Shown here: one piece after another, positions 49,529 through 57,648 of the stretch
Layout: each line of letters opens with the position of its first letter
How positions within the stretch are numbered: position 1 is the stretch's first letter
Origin: JAVBLT01 sp031553315
GTDB taxonomy: Bacteria > Verrucomicrobiota > Kiritimatiellia > RFP12 > DVOR01
Assembly: GCA_031553315.1 (NCBI GenBank)
Contig: JAVBLT010000008.1
Coordinates: forward strand, 1-58,455
Length of the DNA stretch: 58,455 nucleotides
Direction of reading: 5' to 3'
Translations under genes and position numbers: made by a program
The notes under the pieces: generated by a model
What the model was told of the DNA's origin: nothing
What the model saw: only the letters and a program-made list of their open reading frames with translations
The model's database searches: none

Positions 49529-50060
49529 GGTCTCTCCTGCTTTGGATGAGCTGCATCACATATTCAGAGTTTTCCACATTGTAAAGCGCGGTGGGCGGAA
49601 GCATGAACCGGAGGAAATAAAGAGTGTTCTTATCGCCTTCTTTTAATTGCACATAGCCATAGCCCGCCTTCCCGGCTTTGAATTTGAGCGCGGTGATTTC
49701 GGAAAAAGGAATGCCAGCGAGCAGATGAAAACGTTCGCCCTTATCTTTTTTCAGGATGAGCACGCGCTGGTCGGTGATGCGGTAGGAGAGGCGGCGCAAC
49801 GGGCGTTTGAGAAACCACGGCGAGAGAAGAAGGGTGCCGCCATCCAGTAAGATCATCAGAGGAACCAATCCCAGCACCCGGGGAATTTGCTGGCCTGTGG
49901 CGGTTGTGGCGATCACGGCTAAAATGATGAGCACGGGAAACATGCTGACCCCGATGAGCGTGAAGAGCCAGGTCAGCGGCGTGCGCACGGGAGCGATCAC
50001 AGGGTCGCCGCGCCAGATTTCGCGTTCATCGGGGTGGAGGCTGAATTCAGCTTGATTCAT
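49515..50060 (-). CDS. Membrane protein with bacterial PH-type domain
   Basis: A 181-residue protein with two membrane helices (~30-52, ~63-82) and a C-terminal ~100-residue PH-like domain (bPH family), including 'LSYRITDQRVLILKKDKG' and 'IPFSEITALKFKAGKAGYG'. Members are of unknown function and may sense membrane lipids. It shares 4 bases with the upstream Gfo/Idh gene, and its 3' end with ygiQ. Confidence 0.7.
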   Translation of the reverse strand: MNQAEFSLHPDEREIWRGDPVIAPVRTPLTWLFTLIGVSMFPVLIILAVIATTATGQQIPRVLGLVPLMILLDGGTLLLSPWFLKRPLRRLSYRITDQRVLILKKDKGERFHLLAGIPFSEITALKFKAGKAGYGYVQLKEGDKNTLYFLRFMLPPTALYNVENSEYVMQLIQSRRDRVFA

Positions 50061-51301
50061 GGGCGGAGCCTTTGCAGTTCGCCGCCGGCGCGGCGGCTGG
50101 CTTCGGCGGCGAAGGCGATCCGGTGGCTCTCAAGAGAGGCTTCGAAGGTCGCGATCCATTGCTCGGGGGTGCCTTGGGTGAGGCTACGGACGAATTCGCG
50201 CATGAGGCCGAAATCGCCGCCGCCGTGGCCGGAGGCGAGGAAGGCGCCGGCTTCGGTGAGGCTGTTCCAGAGGGAGGTGGTGCGGTCGGCGAAGTGGTGG
50301 ATGGTGAGGGTCTTGCCGTCGCCGATGATTTCGCCGCGGGTGCCGAAAATGCGGGTCTGGCGGCCGCCCGCATAGCTGTAGGATTCCATGGTGTGGGAAA
50401 CGGTGACGCCGCCTTCGAATTGCATGTTCACAATCTGGTGATCCACCGCGTCGTTGTCGCACTGATACACGCAGCGGCCATAAGGGCCTTCCACGATGAG
50501 CTTTTCGGAGGTGGCGTCGGTGCGGTCGGTGAAGGCGTAGCGGAAATCGGTGCGTTCGCGGTAGATTTTGATGGCCGAGAAGGGGCATTCCCGCTCGATG
50601 CTCGGCGGGCAGTGGATGCAGCGCTCGGCCGCGCCTGGGGGCATGTTGGCGCGGGTAAAGTGCAGGAGGCTGCCGAAGGAGGAGACCGCTTTGCAGGGGC
50701 GGCCGAGCCACCACACAAACTGGTCGAAATCGTGGGTGCATTTTTGCACGATCATCGGGGTGGCGCGGGCAGTGTTGCCCCAGTTGCCGCGGCAGAAGGA
50801 GTGGGCGGCGTGCATGTAGCCGGCGGGCTCGAGGTGTTGGATGCTGACCACATCGCCGATTTCGCCGGAGTGGATGCGGCGGCGCAGCTCGGTGTTGTAA
50901 ACCGTGTAGCGGAGCACATGGCCGATAATCACGAGGCGGCCCGTCTCGCGCACTTTGGCATGAATGCGCTCGCACTCCTCCCACGTGCGCGCCATCGGCT
51001 TTTCGAGGATGAGGTGGAAACCTTTGTCGAGCGCGCGGAGGGCGGGCTCCACGTGAAGCGCATCAGGCAGCGTGATGGCGGCCACATCGGCCTCGGGCGG
51101 GTTTTCAAGCGCTTTTTCCCAATCGGTGAAGCGCGCTTCGGGCGGGAGATTCCAGGCGTCGGCGAGGTTGTTCATGCGCGCTTCATCGGCATCGGCCACG
51201 GCCACGACCACGGCTTCGGCGGGGTTTTCCCTGGCGTAGGAAGCATAGGTACGGCCGCGGTCGCCCGCGCCGAGGATGATCATTCGAATCGGTTTCTTCA
51301 T
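50057..51301 (-). CDS. Gfo/Idh/MocA-family oxidoreductase
   Basis: A 414-residue NAD(P)-dependent sugar oxidoreductase. 'RMIILGAGDRGRTYASYA' (~5-22) is the dinucleotide fold, 'HLILEKPMARTWEECE' holds the family's E-K-P motif with the catalytic Lys, and 'QKCTHDFDQFVWWLG' with the conserved HD-F residues follows. An unusual insert with 'ERCIHCPPSIERECPFSAIKIY' adds Cys residues. Substrate unknown, probably a sugar or amino sugar. The start is ATG 51301; the longer frame upstream overlaps queH. Confidence 0.85.
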   Translation of the reverse strand: MKKPIRMIILGAGDRGRTYASYARENPAEAVVVAVADADEARMNNLADAWNLPPEARFTDWEKALENPPEADVAAITLPDALHVEPALRALDKGFHLILEKPMARTWEECERIHAKVRETGRLVIIGHVLRYTVYNTELRRRIHSGEIGDVVSIQHLEPAGYMHAAHSFCRGNWGNTARATPMIVQKCTHDFDQFVWWLGRPCKAVSSFGSLLHFTRANMPPGAAERCIHCPPSIERECPFSAIKIYRERTDFRYAFTDRTDATSEKLIVEGPYGRCVYQCDNDAVDHQIVNMQFEGGVTVSHTMESYSYAGGRQTRIFGTRGEIIGDGKTLTIHHFADRTTSLWNSLTEAGAFLASGHGGGDFGLMREFVRSLTQGTPEQWIATFEASLESHRIAFAAEASRRAGGELQRLRP

Positions 51302-51305
51302 GGGG

Positions 51306-51836
51306 TCAATTCCTTTTTGAAAATTCGCAACCGCAATAATCCTGGCGGTAGAGGCCATATTCCGCGGCGAGCCGGAGGCTTTCCTGAAAGCCGTTTCGTT
51401 TTTTGAAATCGTAGGGGATGAAACAGGTTGCGCCAACCTCGCGCGCCGCCTCGAAAAGAAGCGCGCTGCGTTTGTGCGGGCTCACGCTGAGCGTGGTCGT
51501 GAAAGCTTCGCAGCCGCTTCGCTCAAGGGCTTGGGCAGTTCGCGTGAAACTGAAGCGGAAGCATCGGGCGCACCGCGCGCCGCCTTCGGGCTCGGCCTCG
51601 AAACCGGCGGCCGCTTCGGCAAGCCAACGGTCATGGTCGGGCGGGTCTTCGATAAAATCGACTTTTTCCAGCCGTGCGAGAGTCTGGGCCGCATCGCGGC
51701 GGAGCGCGTATTCAGCGGCGGGGGCGATATTACTGTTCGAAAAAAAGAGCACAGGCATGTGGCCCTCGGCCTTGAGCGCGCGGATGCAATGCGCGGCGCA
51801 GGGGCCGCAACAGGTATGCAGCAAAACACGGCTCAT
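51306..51836 (-). CDS. queH: Epoxyqueuosine reductase QueH
   Basis: A 176-residue protein of the DUF208/QueH family, which reduces epoxyqueuosine to queuosine in tRNA with an iron-sulfur cluster and no cobalamin. 'LLHTCCGPCA' (Cys9, Cys10, Cys13), 'RCARCFRFSF' and 'YCGCEFSKRN' provide the cluster and redox cysteines. The start is ATG 51836, overlapping the rsmE gene by 4 bases; upstream in-frame codons read into rsmE and were rejected. Confidence 0.88.
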   Translation of the reverse strand: MSRVLLHTCCGPCAAHCIRALKAEGHMPVLFFSNSNIAPAAEYALRRDAAQTLARLEKVDFIEDPPDHDRWLAEAAAGFEAEPEGGARCARCFRFSFTRTAQALERSGCEAFTTTLSVSPHKRSALLFEAAREVGATCFIPYDFKKRNGFQESLRLAAEYGLYRQDYCGCEFSKRN

Positions 51837-52552
51837 GCGCCCTCCGTGAGCGATTGCAACACCGCGATGAGCGCAATGCACGCGGTGTCGGTGCGGAGCG
51901 GGCGTTGGCCGAGGGAGAAGGGGGAGAAGCCGTTGGCGAAGAAAAAAGCGCATTCGTCGGCCGTCCAGCCGCCGTCGGGGCCGACCGCCAGCACGGGGCG
52001 GCAACCGGCGCCGCACCGCGAAAGATCGGGGCGGGCGATGGCGCCGGGGTGTGCGAGGAGTCGAGGCGCGTCGGCGGGGAGGCGGGCGGGGAGCGAGGCT
52101 AGCCGCTGGAGAATCTCAACGGAGGGTAGGGGGGTGGCGCCGGCCTGCATGAGGCCGTCGATGAGGAGCGGGCGATATTCCTCTTCGCGGAGGCAGTGGC
52201 TGGAGAAGTAGCTTTTTTCGACCTTTTCGGCATTGACCAGCCAGATGCGCCCCACGCCCATCGCGGCGACTTGCGCCCAGAGGCGTTTCATGGCGCGCGG
52301 GCGCGGCAGGGCGAGCACAAGATCGAACCAGGGCTGAAGGGAAGGCTCGGCGCAATCGGGGCGGATTATCACGCAATCGGGGGTCACCGCGAGGATCTCG
52401 GCTGTGCCGACGGGGCCGTTGAGCCGACCGGCTTTGATGCGTTGGCCGGGGGTGGCGTGCAGAAAGGTGCGCACATGCTCGGCACGCGTGCCGGTGAGAG
52501 GCACGGTGCCGTCGGGGGCTGTTTCGTGAGGCTCGAAAATAATCCGGTTCAT
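51833..52552 (-). CDS. rsmE: 16S rRNA m3U1498 methyltransferase RsmE
   Basis: A 239-residue SPOUT-class enzyme. The N-terminal PUA-like part with 'RAEHVRTFLHATPGQRI' is followed by the knotted domain with 'AVGPDGGWTADE' and 'SLGQRPLRTDTA' (SAM site and dimer motif). It methylates U1498 in the decoding centre. It is between dapF (1-base gap) and queH in a close set. Confidence 0.92.
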   Translation of the reverse strand: MNRIIFEPHETAPDGTVPLTGTRAEHVRTFLHATPGQRIKAGRLNGPVGTAEILAVTPDCVIIRPDCAEPSLQPWFDLVLALPRPRAMKRLWAQVAAMGVGRIWLVNAEKVEKSYFSSHCLREEEYRPLLIDGLMQAGATPLPSVEILQRLASLPARLPADAPRLLAHPGAIARPDLSRCGAGCRPVLAVGPDGGWTADECAFFFANGFSPFSLGQRPLRTDTACIALIAVLQSLTEGA

Positions 52553-52553
52553 G

Positions 52554-53387
52554 TCACTCCGCGCCGGCCATGTCGAGGGCGTCGAGATCCACGCATCCCT
52601 CGTACACCACTTTGGCCGGGCCGGTGAGGGTGATGCCGGTGCATTTGCCGCTGCGCCAGTCGCCGTCGATAAACAGCTCGAAGCCGCCGGATGTTTTCAC
52701 GCGCATGGGCAAAATTCCGCCGTGCGCTTCGACCGCCGCGACTGCCGCCGCGACCGCGCCTGTGCCGCACGCACCCGATTCGCCTTCCACGCCGCGCTCG
52801 TAGGTGCGCATAGTCAGGCGGTTGGGGGCGCGCTGGGTCACGAAGTCGACGTTTACCCCTTCGGGCGCGAACACCGGGTGCAGGCGGATGGCCCGGCCTG
52901 TTTCCTGGAGTTTGACCGCGCTGAGATCATCGACCCGGATCACGAAATGCGGCACGCCGGTATTGATGAAATCGCCTTCGATGCGCTGACCGCCCACGTT
53001 GACGACCATGCCGTAGGCGCGGGCTGAGGATTCGGGCATCCAGACCTTCACGCCGTTGTCGGTGAGCTCGGCGTCGAGCAGGCCGCAGGAGGTTTCCATG
53101 GTCATGGAGCGCCTGGCCGCGCCGATGCGGTGGGCGAAAAGAGCGGCGCAGCGCGAACCGTTGCCGCACATGTCGACTTCGGTGCCGTCGGGGTTCAAAA
53201 AGCGCATGCGGAAATCGGCGCGCCTGGATTCCTGAATCAGGATAATGCCTTCACAGCCCACGCCTGTGCGGCGGGTGGCCAGGAGCGACATCAGCACATA
53301 ATCTTCCCAAGGCACTTTGCCTTCGCGGTCATCGATCATAATGAAATCATTGGCCGCGCCGTGCATTTTCGTAAAGTGTAAGGTCAT
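52554..53387 (-). CDS. dapF: Diaminopimelate epimerase
   Basis: A 277-residue PLP-independent epimerase converting LL- to meso-diaminopimelate for lysine and peptidoglycan. The two catalytic cysteines are Cys74 in 'DMCGNGSRC' and Cys207 in 'SGACGTGA'. 'FTKMHGAANDFIMID' and 'EGVNVDFV' are the other family marks. AUG 53387 has GGAG at good distance. Confidence 0.96.
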   Translation of the reverse strand: MTLHFTKMHGAANDFIMIDDREGKVPWEDYVLMSLLATRRTGVGCEGIILIQESRRADFRMRFLNPDGTEVDMCGNGSRCAALFAHRIGAARRSMTMETSCGLLDAELTDNGVKVWMPESSARAYGMVVNVGGQRIEGDFINTGVPHFVIRVDDLSAVKLQETGRAIRLHPVFAPEGVNVDFVTQRAPNRLTMRTYERGVEGESGACGTGAVAAAVAAVEAHGGILPMRVKTSGGFELFIDGDWRSGKCTGITLTGPAKVVYEGCVDLDALDMAGAE

Positions 53388-53534
53388 GGTTTTCTATCTC
53401 CAGAAAAACACCGCTATTCTACACCATTTCGTGAAATTGCGCATCTGATTATTTTATGCCGTGCAACTCCGCCCCGGCTGTTGCGCTTCAACCCACATAT
53501 TTTTTAGTGTTTGCGCGCGCGAAAAACAATGAAA

Positions 53535-53563
53535 TTGACAAAATGGCTTTTTCAGCTTTCATT
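53535..53563 (+). promoter_or_regulatory. Promoter candidate of oadG-oadA-oadB
   Basis: Perfect TTGACA (53535-53540), 17-base spacer, weak TTCATT (-10). A leader of ~55 AT-rich bases precedes the oadG start, which has GGAGG. The intergenic stretch 53388-53534 shows nothing else certain. Confidence 0.45.
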
Positions 53564-53622
53564 TTTTTAAAAATCGTGATATTTTACACCGATAATTTTC
53601 GCAACCCTAATGGAGGCGTATT

Positions 53623-53856
53623 ATGCTGGCACAAGGTTTAGTCTTGCTCGTAGCGGGGATGGCAATCGTCATGCTCTTCCTGTTGCTGCTCATCCTCGTG
53701 ATGAACGGCCTCGAACTCGTCGTTCCGTATATCAACCACATCCTCCCCGACCCGCAGCCAAAAGTGCTCAAAAAGCCCGCCGTCGCCGCTGCCGGTTCCA
53801 GTGATGAAGCCGTGGCCGTGGCGATTGCGGCCGCCGTGGCAAAAGAACGTTCTTAA
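53623..53856 (+). CDS. oadG: Decarboxylase sodium-pump gamma subunit
   Basis: A 77-residue OadG-family protein: one membrane helix (~5-28, 'GLVLLVAGMAIVMLFLLLLILVMNGLE'), the conserved 'MNGLE' and a Pro/Ala-rich tail ending 'AVAVAIAAAVA'. It links the alpha and beta subunits of the oxaloacetate- or methylmalonyl-CoA-type sodium-pumping decarboxylases. It is the first gene of the three-gene set. Confidence 0.85.
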   Translation: MLAQGLVLLVAGMAIVMLFLLLLILVMNGLELVVPYINHILPDPQPKVLKKPAVAAAGSSDEAVAVAIAAAVAKERS

Positions 53857-53902
53857 TCCCCCCCCTTCACCGTATTGAGTTGAATGCAACCAGGAGTTTC
53901 AA

Positions 53903-55726
53903 ATGAGCAGCAAGAAAAAAATCAAAGTCATGTGCACCGCCTTCCGCGACGGCTTCCAGTCCGTCTACGGCGCCCGCGTCCTCTCCAAAGATTTCATGCC
54001 CGCCGTCAAAGCCGCCTACGATGCCGGCATCCGCTGGTTTGAAGCCGGCGGCGGCGCCCGCTTCCAATCCTGCTACTTCTACTGCCAGGAAGACGCTTTC
54101 GCCGTGATGGACGAATTCCGCAAGACCTGCCCCGACGCCGACCTCCAGACCCTCTCCCGCGGCGTCAACATCGTCGCCCTCGATTCCCAGTCCAGCGACA
54201 TCATCAAGCTTCACGCCGACCTTTTCAAGAAACACGGCATGACCTCCATCCGCAACTTCGACGCCCTCAACGACGTTGAAAACCTCAAATGGTCTGGCCA
54301 ATGCATCCACGACGCCGGCCTCAAGCACGAAGTCGTCATCGCCATGATGGGCCTTCCCCCCGGCGTCGACAACCAAGGCACCCACACCCCCGAATTCTAC
54401 GCCGACCGCCTCAAAAAAATCATCGACGCCAAGATCCCCTTCGACCGCGTCTGCTTCAAAGACGCCTCCGGCACCGCCACCCCCACCACCGTCTACAACA
54501 CCCTCAAGCTTGCCCGCAAGCTCGTCGGCGACAGCACCCACCTCCACTTCCACTCCCACGAAACCGCCGGCAACGGCATCGCCTGCTACCTCGCCGCCAT
54601 CCGCGGCGGCGCCGACGGCCTCGACCTCTCCATGTGCCCCGTCTCCGGCGGCACCTGCCAGCCCGACATCATCACCATGTGGCACGCCCTCGACGGCGAC
54701 CCCGATTTCGAGCTCGACGGTATCGACGTAAACAAAATCCGCGCCGCCGAAGACACCTTCCGCGCCGCCATGGCCGACTACTTCCTCCCCCCCGAAGCCA
54801 TGGCCGTCGACCCCGTCATCATCTGGTCCCCCATGCCCGGCGGCGCCCTCACCGCCAACACCCAGATGCTCCGCGACAACAACATGCTCGACCGCTACGA
54901 CGACCTCATCGCCGAAATGTACGACTCCGTCCGCCTCGGCGGCTTCGGCACCTCCGTCACCCCCGTCTCCCAGTTCTACGTCCAGCAGGCCTTCAACAAC
55001 CTCCTCTTCGGCAAATGGAAGAAAATCGCCCCCGGCTACGGCAAAATGGTCCTCGGCTACTTCGGCAAGACCCCCGTCGCACCCGATCCCGAAATCATTA
55101 AAATCGCCTCCGAGCAGCTCGCCCTCCAGCCCACCGACAAAACCGTGTTGGAAATCAACGACGCCGACCCCAAGAAAGGCCGCGCCCCCGCCGAAGCCCT
55201 CCTCAAAGCCGCCGCCCTCCCCCTGACCGATGAAAACATCTTCATCGCCGCCTCCTGCGCCGAAAAAGGCATCGCCTTCATCAAAGATCCCAAGTCCGCC
55301 CCCCTCGGCGTGCGCAAGATCGAAAAGAAAGCCCCTGCCCCCGCCCCCGCCCCCGCCAAAGGCGGCGCCTACACCGTCACCGTCAACGGCAAAACCTACG
55401 GCGTCGAGCTCACCGGCAGCAAAGCCACCGTCAACGGCAAAGCCTACGAAATCAAAGTGGAAGACGGCCTCAAAGCCCACCCCGCCCCCACCGCCCCCGC
55501 ACCCGGCGGAGCCGGCACCCCCATGGCCGCCCCCGTCCCCGGCCTCATCCTTCGCATGACCGCCGATGTCGGAGCCACCGTCAACGAAGGCGACGAAATC
55601 CTCGTGATGGAAGCCATGAAAATGGAAATGCCCATGAAGGCCCCCTGCGCCGGAACCATCCAATCCATCAGCGTCGCCACCGGCGACAAAGTCAACGCCG
55701 GCGACGTCCTGGCCATCATCGGTTAA
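53903..55726 (+). CDS. oadA: Oxaloacetate decarboxylase alpha chain (carboxyltransferase and biotin carrier)
   Basis: A 607-residue soluble subunit. Residues ~5-270 are the HMG-CoA-lyase-like TIM barrel: 'AFRDGFQSVYGAR' (usual OadA: T-x-x-RDA-HQS), 'FKDASGTATP' and 'HLHFHSHETAGNGIA' with two metal-binding His. The PYC_OADA-type domain runs to ~460. A PAPA-rich linker (~475-490) and a second one near 535 flank the carrier, and the biotin domain ends the protein with 'EAMKMEMPMK' (Lys573). The AFRDGFQS motif differs from the common RDAHQS, so glutaconyl- or other acyl-CoA-related chemistry cannot be excluded. Very C-rich codons. Confidence 0.85.
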   Translation: MSSKKKIKVMCTAFRDGFQSVYGARVLSKDFMPAVKAAYDAGIRWFEAGGGARFQSCYFYCQEDAFAVMDEFRKTCPDADLQTLSRGVNIVALDSQSSDIIKLHADLFKKHGMTSIRNFDALNDVENLKWSGQCIHDAGLKHEVVIAMMGLPPGVDNQGTHTPEFYADRLKKIIDAKIPFDRVCFKDASGTATPTTVYNTLKLARKLVGDSTHLHFHSHETAGNGIACYLAAIRGGADGLDLSMCPVSGGTCQPDIITMWHALDGDPDFELDGIDVNKIRAAEDTFRAAMADYFLPPEAMAVDPVIIWSPMPGGALTANTQMLRDNNMLDRYDDLIAEMYDSVRLGGFGTSVTPVSQFYVQQAFNNLLFGKWKKIAPGYGKMVLGYFGKTPVAPDPEIIKIASEQLALQPTDKTVLEINDADPKKGRAPAEALLKAAALPLTDENIFIAASCAEKGIAFIKDPKSAPLGVRKIEKKAPAPAPAPAKGGAYTVTVNGKTYGVELTGSKATVNGKAYEIKVEDGLKAHPAPTAPAPGGAGTPMAAPVPGLILRMTADVGATVNEGDEILVMEAMKMEMPMKAPCAGTIQSISVATGDKVNAGDVLAIIG

Positions 55727-55753
55727 GACCATCACCCCACAAGGATTTTTCGA

Positions 55754-57295
55754 ATGAAACACCTCAAAAACGCCTGGATGGCCGCCGTGCTCCTCACCCT
55801 TGGCGCCATCCTGCCCGCCACAGCCGCCGAAGGCCTTCAAGCCGCAGCCGCCAACGCCGCGCAGCAGATCAACGCCGAAGCCGCCCCCCGTCCCGACAAA
55901 AAAGACATCTCCATGGTCGCCCTTGTCGCCGAGCGCCGCGCCTGGCTCAACGAAAACCCAAAAATGCACGGGAAAATGATCCCCGATCCCGACGGCGTCG
56001 TCGAAGGCGAAATCCATTCCCACCAAGTCGGCGACTGGCGCCTCACCTTCCAGCGCATCACCGGCCTCGCCGACGATACCGGCGTTGCGGGCTTCATGCT
56101 CAAAGCCCCCCCCGCGCCCCGCGCCCCCGTCAAACCCTTGCCCACAAGCAAATCCAAAACCGTGCTGCCCTATGGCCTCAGCCAAGGCATCATGATTCTC
56201 GTTTGCCTTGGGTTGATTTATCTTGCCCTCGTCAAAGAATTCGAGCCCCTCCTGCTCCTGCCCATCGGTTTCGGCGGCCTCCTGGCCAACGTCCCCAATG
56301 CAGGCGTTACAGCGGCGCCGCTTCTCGACACCTTGGGCAACGTCGTCGAGCCTGGCGGATTCCTTTACTACACCTTCAGCATGGGCGTCAGCACCGGCCT
56401 CTTCCCCATCCTCATCTTCATGGGCGTCGGCGCAATGACCGACTTCGGCCCCCTCATCGCCAACCCCCGCACCGCCCTCCTCGGCGCCGCCGCCCAAGTC
56501 GGCATCTTCGTGGCCCTCATGGGCGCCCTCATCCTCACCATGAGCTTCGAGAGCATCAACTTTTTCATTACCGACGCCGCCTCCATCGGCATCATCGGCG
56601 GCGCCGACGGCCCCACCGCCATCTGGCTCACCACCAAGCTCGCCCCCGACCTCCTCGGAGCCATCGCCGTGGCCGCCTACTCCTACATGGCCCTCGTACC
56701 CATCATCCAGCCGCCCATCATGAAACTCATGGTTCCCAAAAAAGAACGCATGATCAAAATGAAGCAGCTCCGCCACGTCACCAAGATGGAAAAAGTGCTC
56801 TTCCCTATCGTCGTCGTCCTCCTCTGCGCCCTGCTCCTGCCCTCCGCCGTCCCCCTCCTGGGCGCGCTGATGCTCGGCAACCTCGCCAAAGAATGCGGCG
56901 TCGTCGATCGCATCTCCGACACCATGGCCAACTCCCTCATCAACATCGTCACCATCCTCCTCGGCCTCTCCGTCGGCTCCAAACTCGCCGCGGAAAAGTT
57001 CCTCAACTTCGAAACCCTCGGCATCCTCTTCCTCGGCCTCATCGCCTTCGCGCTGGGCACAGCCGGCGGTTGCCTCATGGCCCGCCTGATGAACGTCTTC
57101 AGCAAAAACAAAATCAACCCCCTCATCGGCGCCGCCGGCGTCTCCGCCGTCCCCATGGCCGCCCGCGTCGCCAACAAAGTCGGCCTCGAAGACGACCCCA
57201 CCAACTTCCTCCTCATGCACGCCATGGGCCCCAACGTCTCCGGCGTCATCGGCTCCGCAGTCGTAGCCGGCGTCCTCTACGCCTGCTGCCGCTAG
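55754..57295 (+). CDS. oadB: Sodium-pumping decarboxylase beta subunit with N-terminal extension
   Basis: A 513-residue integral membrane protein. The body (~140-513) has about nine helices and the OadB motifs 'MGVGAMTDFGPLIANPRTA', 'GGADGPTAIWL' and 'NPLIGAAGVSAVPMAARVANK', including the acidic residue involved in sodium transport. The first ~140 residues are extra compared with the usual ~380-430-residue OadB: a signal peptide (cleaved near TAAE) and an extracytoplasmic domain with 'PDPDGVVEGEIHSHQVGDWRLTFQR' and a Pro-rich linker. It couples decarboxylation in OadA to Na+ export. Its TAG stop starts repeat copy B. Confidence 0.88.
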   Translation: MKHLKNAWMAAVLLTLGAILPATAAEGLQAAAANAAQQINAEAAPRPDKKDISMVALVAERRAWLNENPKMHGKMIPDPDGVVEGEIHSHQVGDWRLTFQRITGLADDTGVAGFMLKAPPAPRAPVKPLPTSKSKTVLPYGLSQGIMILVCLGLIYLALVKEFEPLLLLPIGFGGLLANVPNAGVTAAPLLDTLGNVVEPGGFLYYTFSMGVSTGLFPILIFMGVGAMTDFGPLIANPRTALLGAAAQVGIFVALMGALILTMSFESINFFITDAASIGIIGGADGPTAIWLTTKLAPDLLGAIAVAAYSYMALVPIIQPPIMKLMVPKKERMIKMKQLRHVTKMEKVLFPIVVVLLCALLLPSAVPLLGALMLGNLAKECGVVDRISDTMANSLINIVTILLGLSVGSKLAAEKFLNFETLGILFLGLIAFALGTAGGCLMARLMNVFSKNKINPLIGAAGVSAVPMAARVANKVGLEDDPTNFLLMHAMGPNVSGVIGSAVVAGVLYACCR

Positions 57296-57451
57296 AGCAA
57301 GTTAAGATTGAAACGTCTCAATTCTTCGAAAGGTATTTTTCTTTTTGGTGAATTCTTGAAGTGAGCCATAGCAACGCTACGGCGACCTGAAAGGATGAAA
57401 GCAAAAAGGAAAAGAACAGAGAAAAAGAGAAGTTTCATTCTTAATATGCTC
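57295..57451. repeat. Palindromic repeat, copy B, with terminal inverted repeats
   Basis: The 157-bp unit begins at the last base of the oadB stop codon and ends at 57451. Its 25-base ends (GAGCAAGTTAAGATTGAAAC and, reversed, GAGCATATTAAGAATGAAAC) match at 21 of 25 positions; the right part (57369-57451) is 79/83 identical to copy A in the opposite orientation. The centre has GTAGCG/CGCTAC-type pairing. There is no open reading frame, fitting a MITE- or REP-like non-coding element. Confidence 0.85.
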
Positions 57452-57468
57452 CAACCCCAGCAACACTC

Positions 57469-57505
57469 AAAAGACCGTTCCGCCTCACCGAGGAACGGTC
57501 TTTTT
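57469..57505 (+). terminator. Rho-independent terminator downstream of oadB
   Basis: GACCGTTCC pairs with GGAACGGTC (extended by AAAA/TTTT) around a 10-base loop, followed by five T and a T-rich stretch. It lies ~18 bases after repeat copy B and should end the oad transcript. Confidence 0.9.
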
Positions 57506-57515
57506 ATTTTAATCG

Positions 57516-57543
57516 TGTGTCATTTTGCCGCCAACATGACACA
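57516..57543. promoter_or_regulatory. Dyad symmetry: possible enhancer-binding site
   Basis: TGTGTCAT, 12-base spacer, ATGACACA: perfect 8-bp inverted repeat, about 65 bases upstream of the sigma-54-like promoter of the small heat-shock gene, a usual distance for a bacterial enhancer-binding protein. Confidence 0.5.
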
Positions 57544-57594
57544 AAATTGAGCCACCTTGTCCCATTTTAAGTATTTTTTCATCCATTTCCCCAT

Positions 57595-57610
57595 TGGCAC
57601 GCCCCATGCT
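57595..57610 (+). promoter_or_regulatory. Sigma-54-type promoter of the Hsp20 gene
   Basis: TGGCACG-CCCC-ATGCT agrees with the consensus TGGCACG-N4-TTGCW at all positions except one; the GG and GC dinucleotides are 10 bases apart as required for -24/-12. About 38 bases remain to the start codon. No good sigma-70 hexamer pair was found in this gap. Confidence 0.55.
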
Positions 57611-57648
57611 AAACAATAAAGCGTGTAACCCAACGAAAGGAAAACAGA

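Noticed and set aside
53867..57220. A 1117-residue open reading frame on the minus strand opposite oadA-oadB
   Set aside because: It is a shadow: C-ending codons on the coding strand leave few stops in the matching antisense frame. Its product is Gly/Asp/Glu/Ala low complexity with no domain, and oadA/oadB on the other strand are clear.
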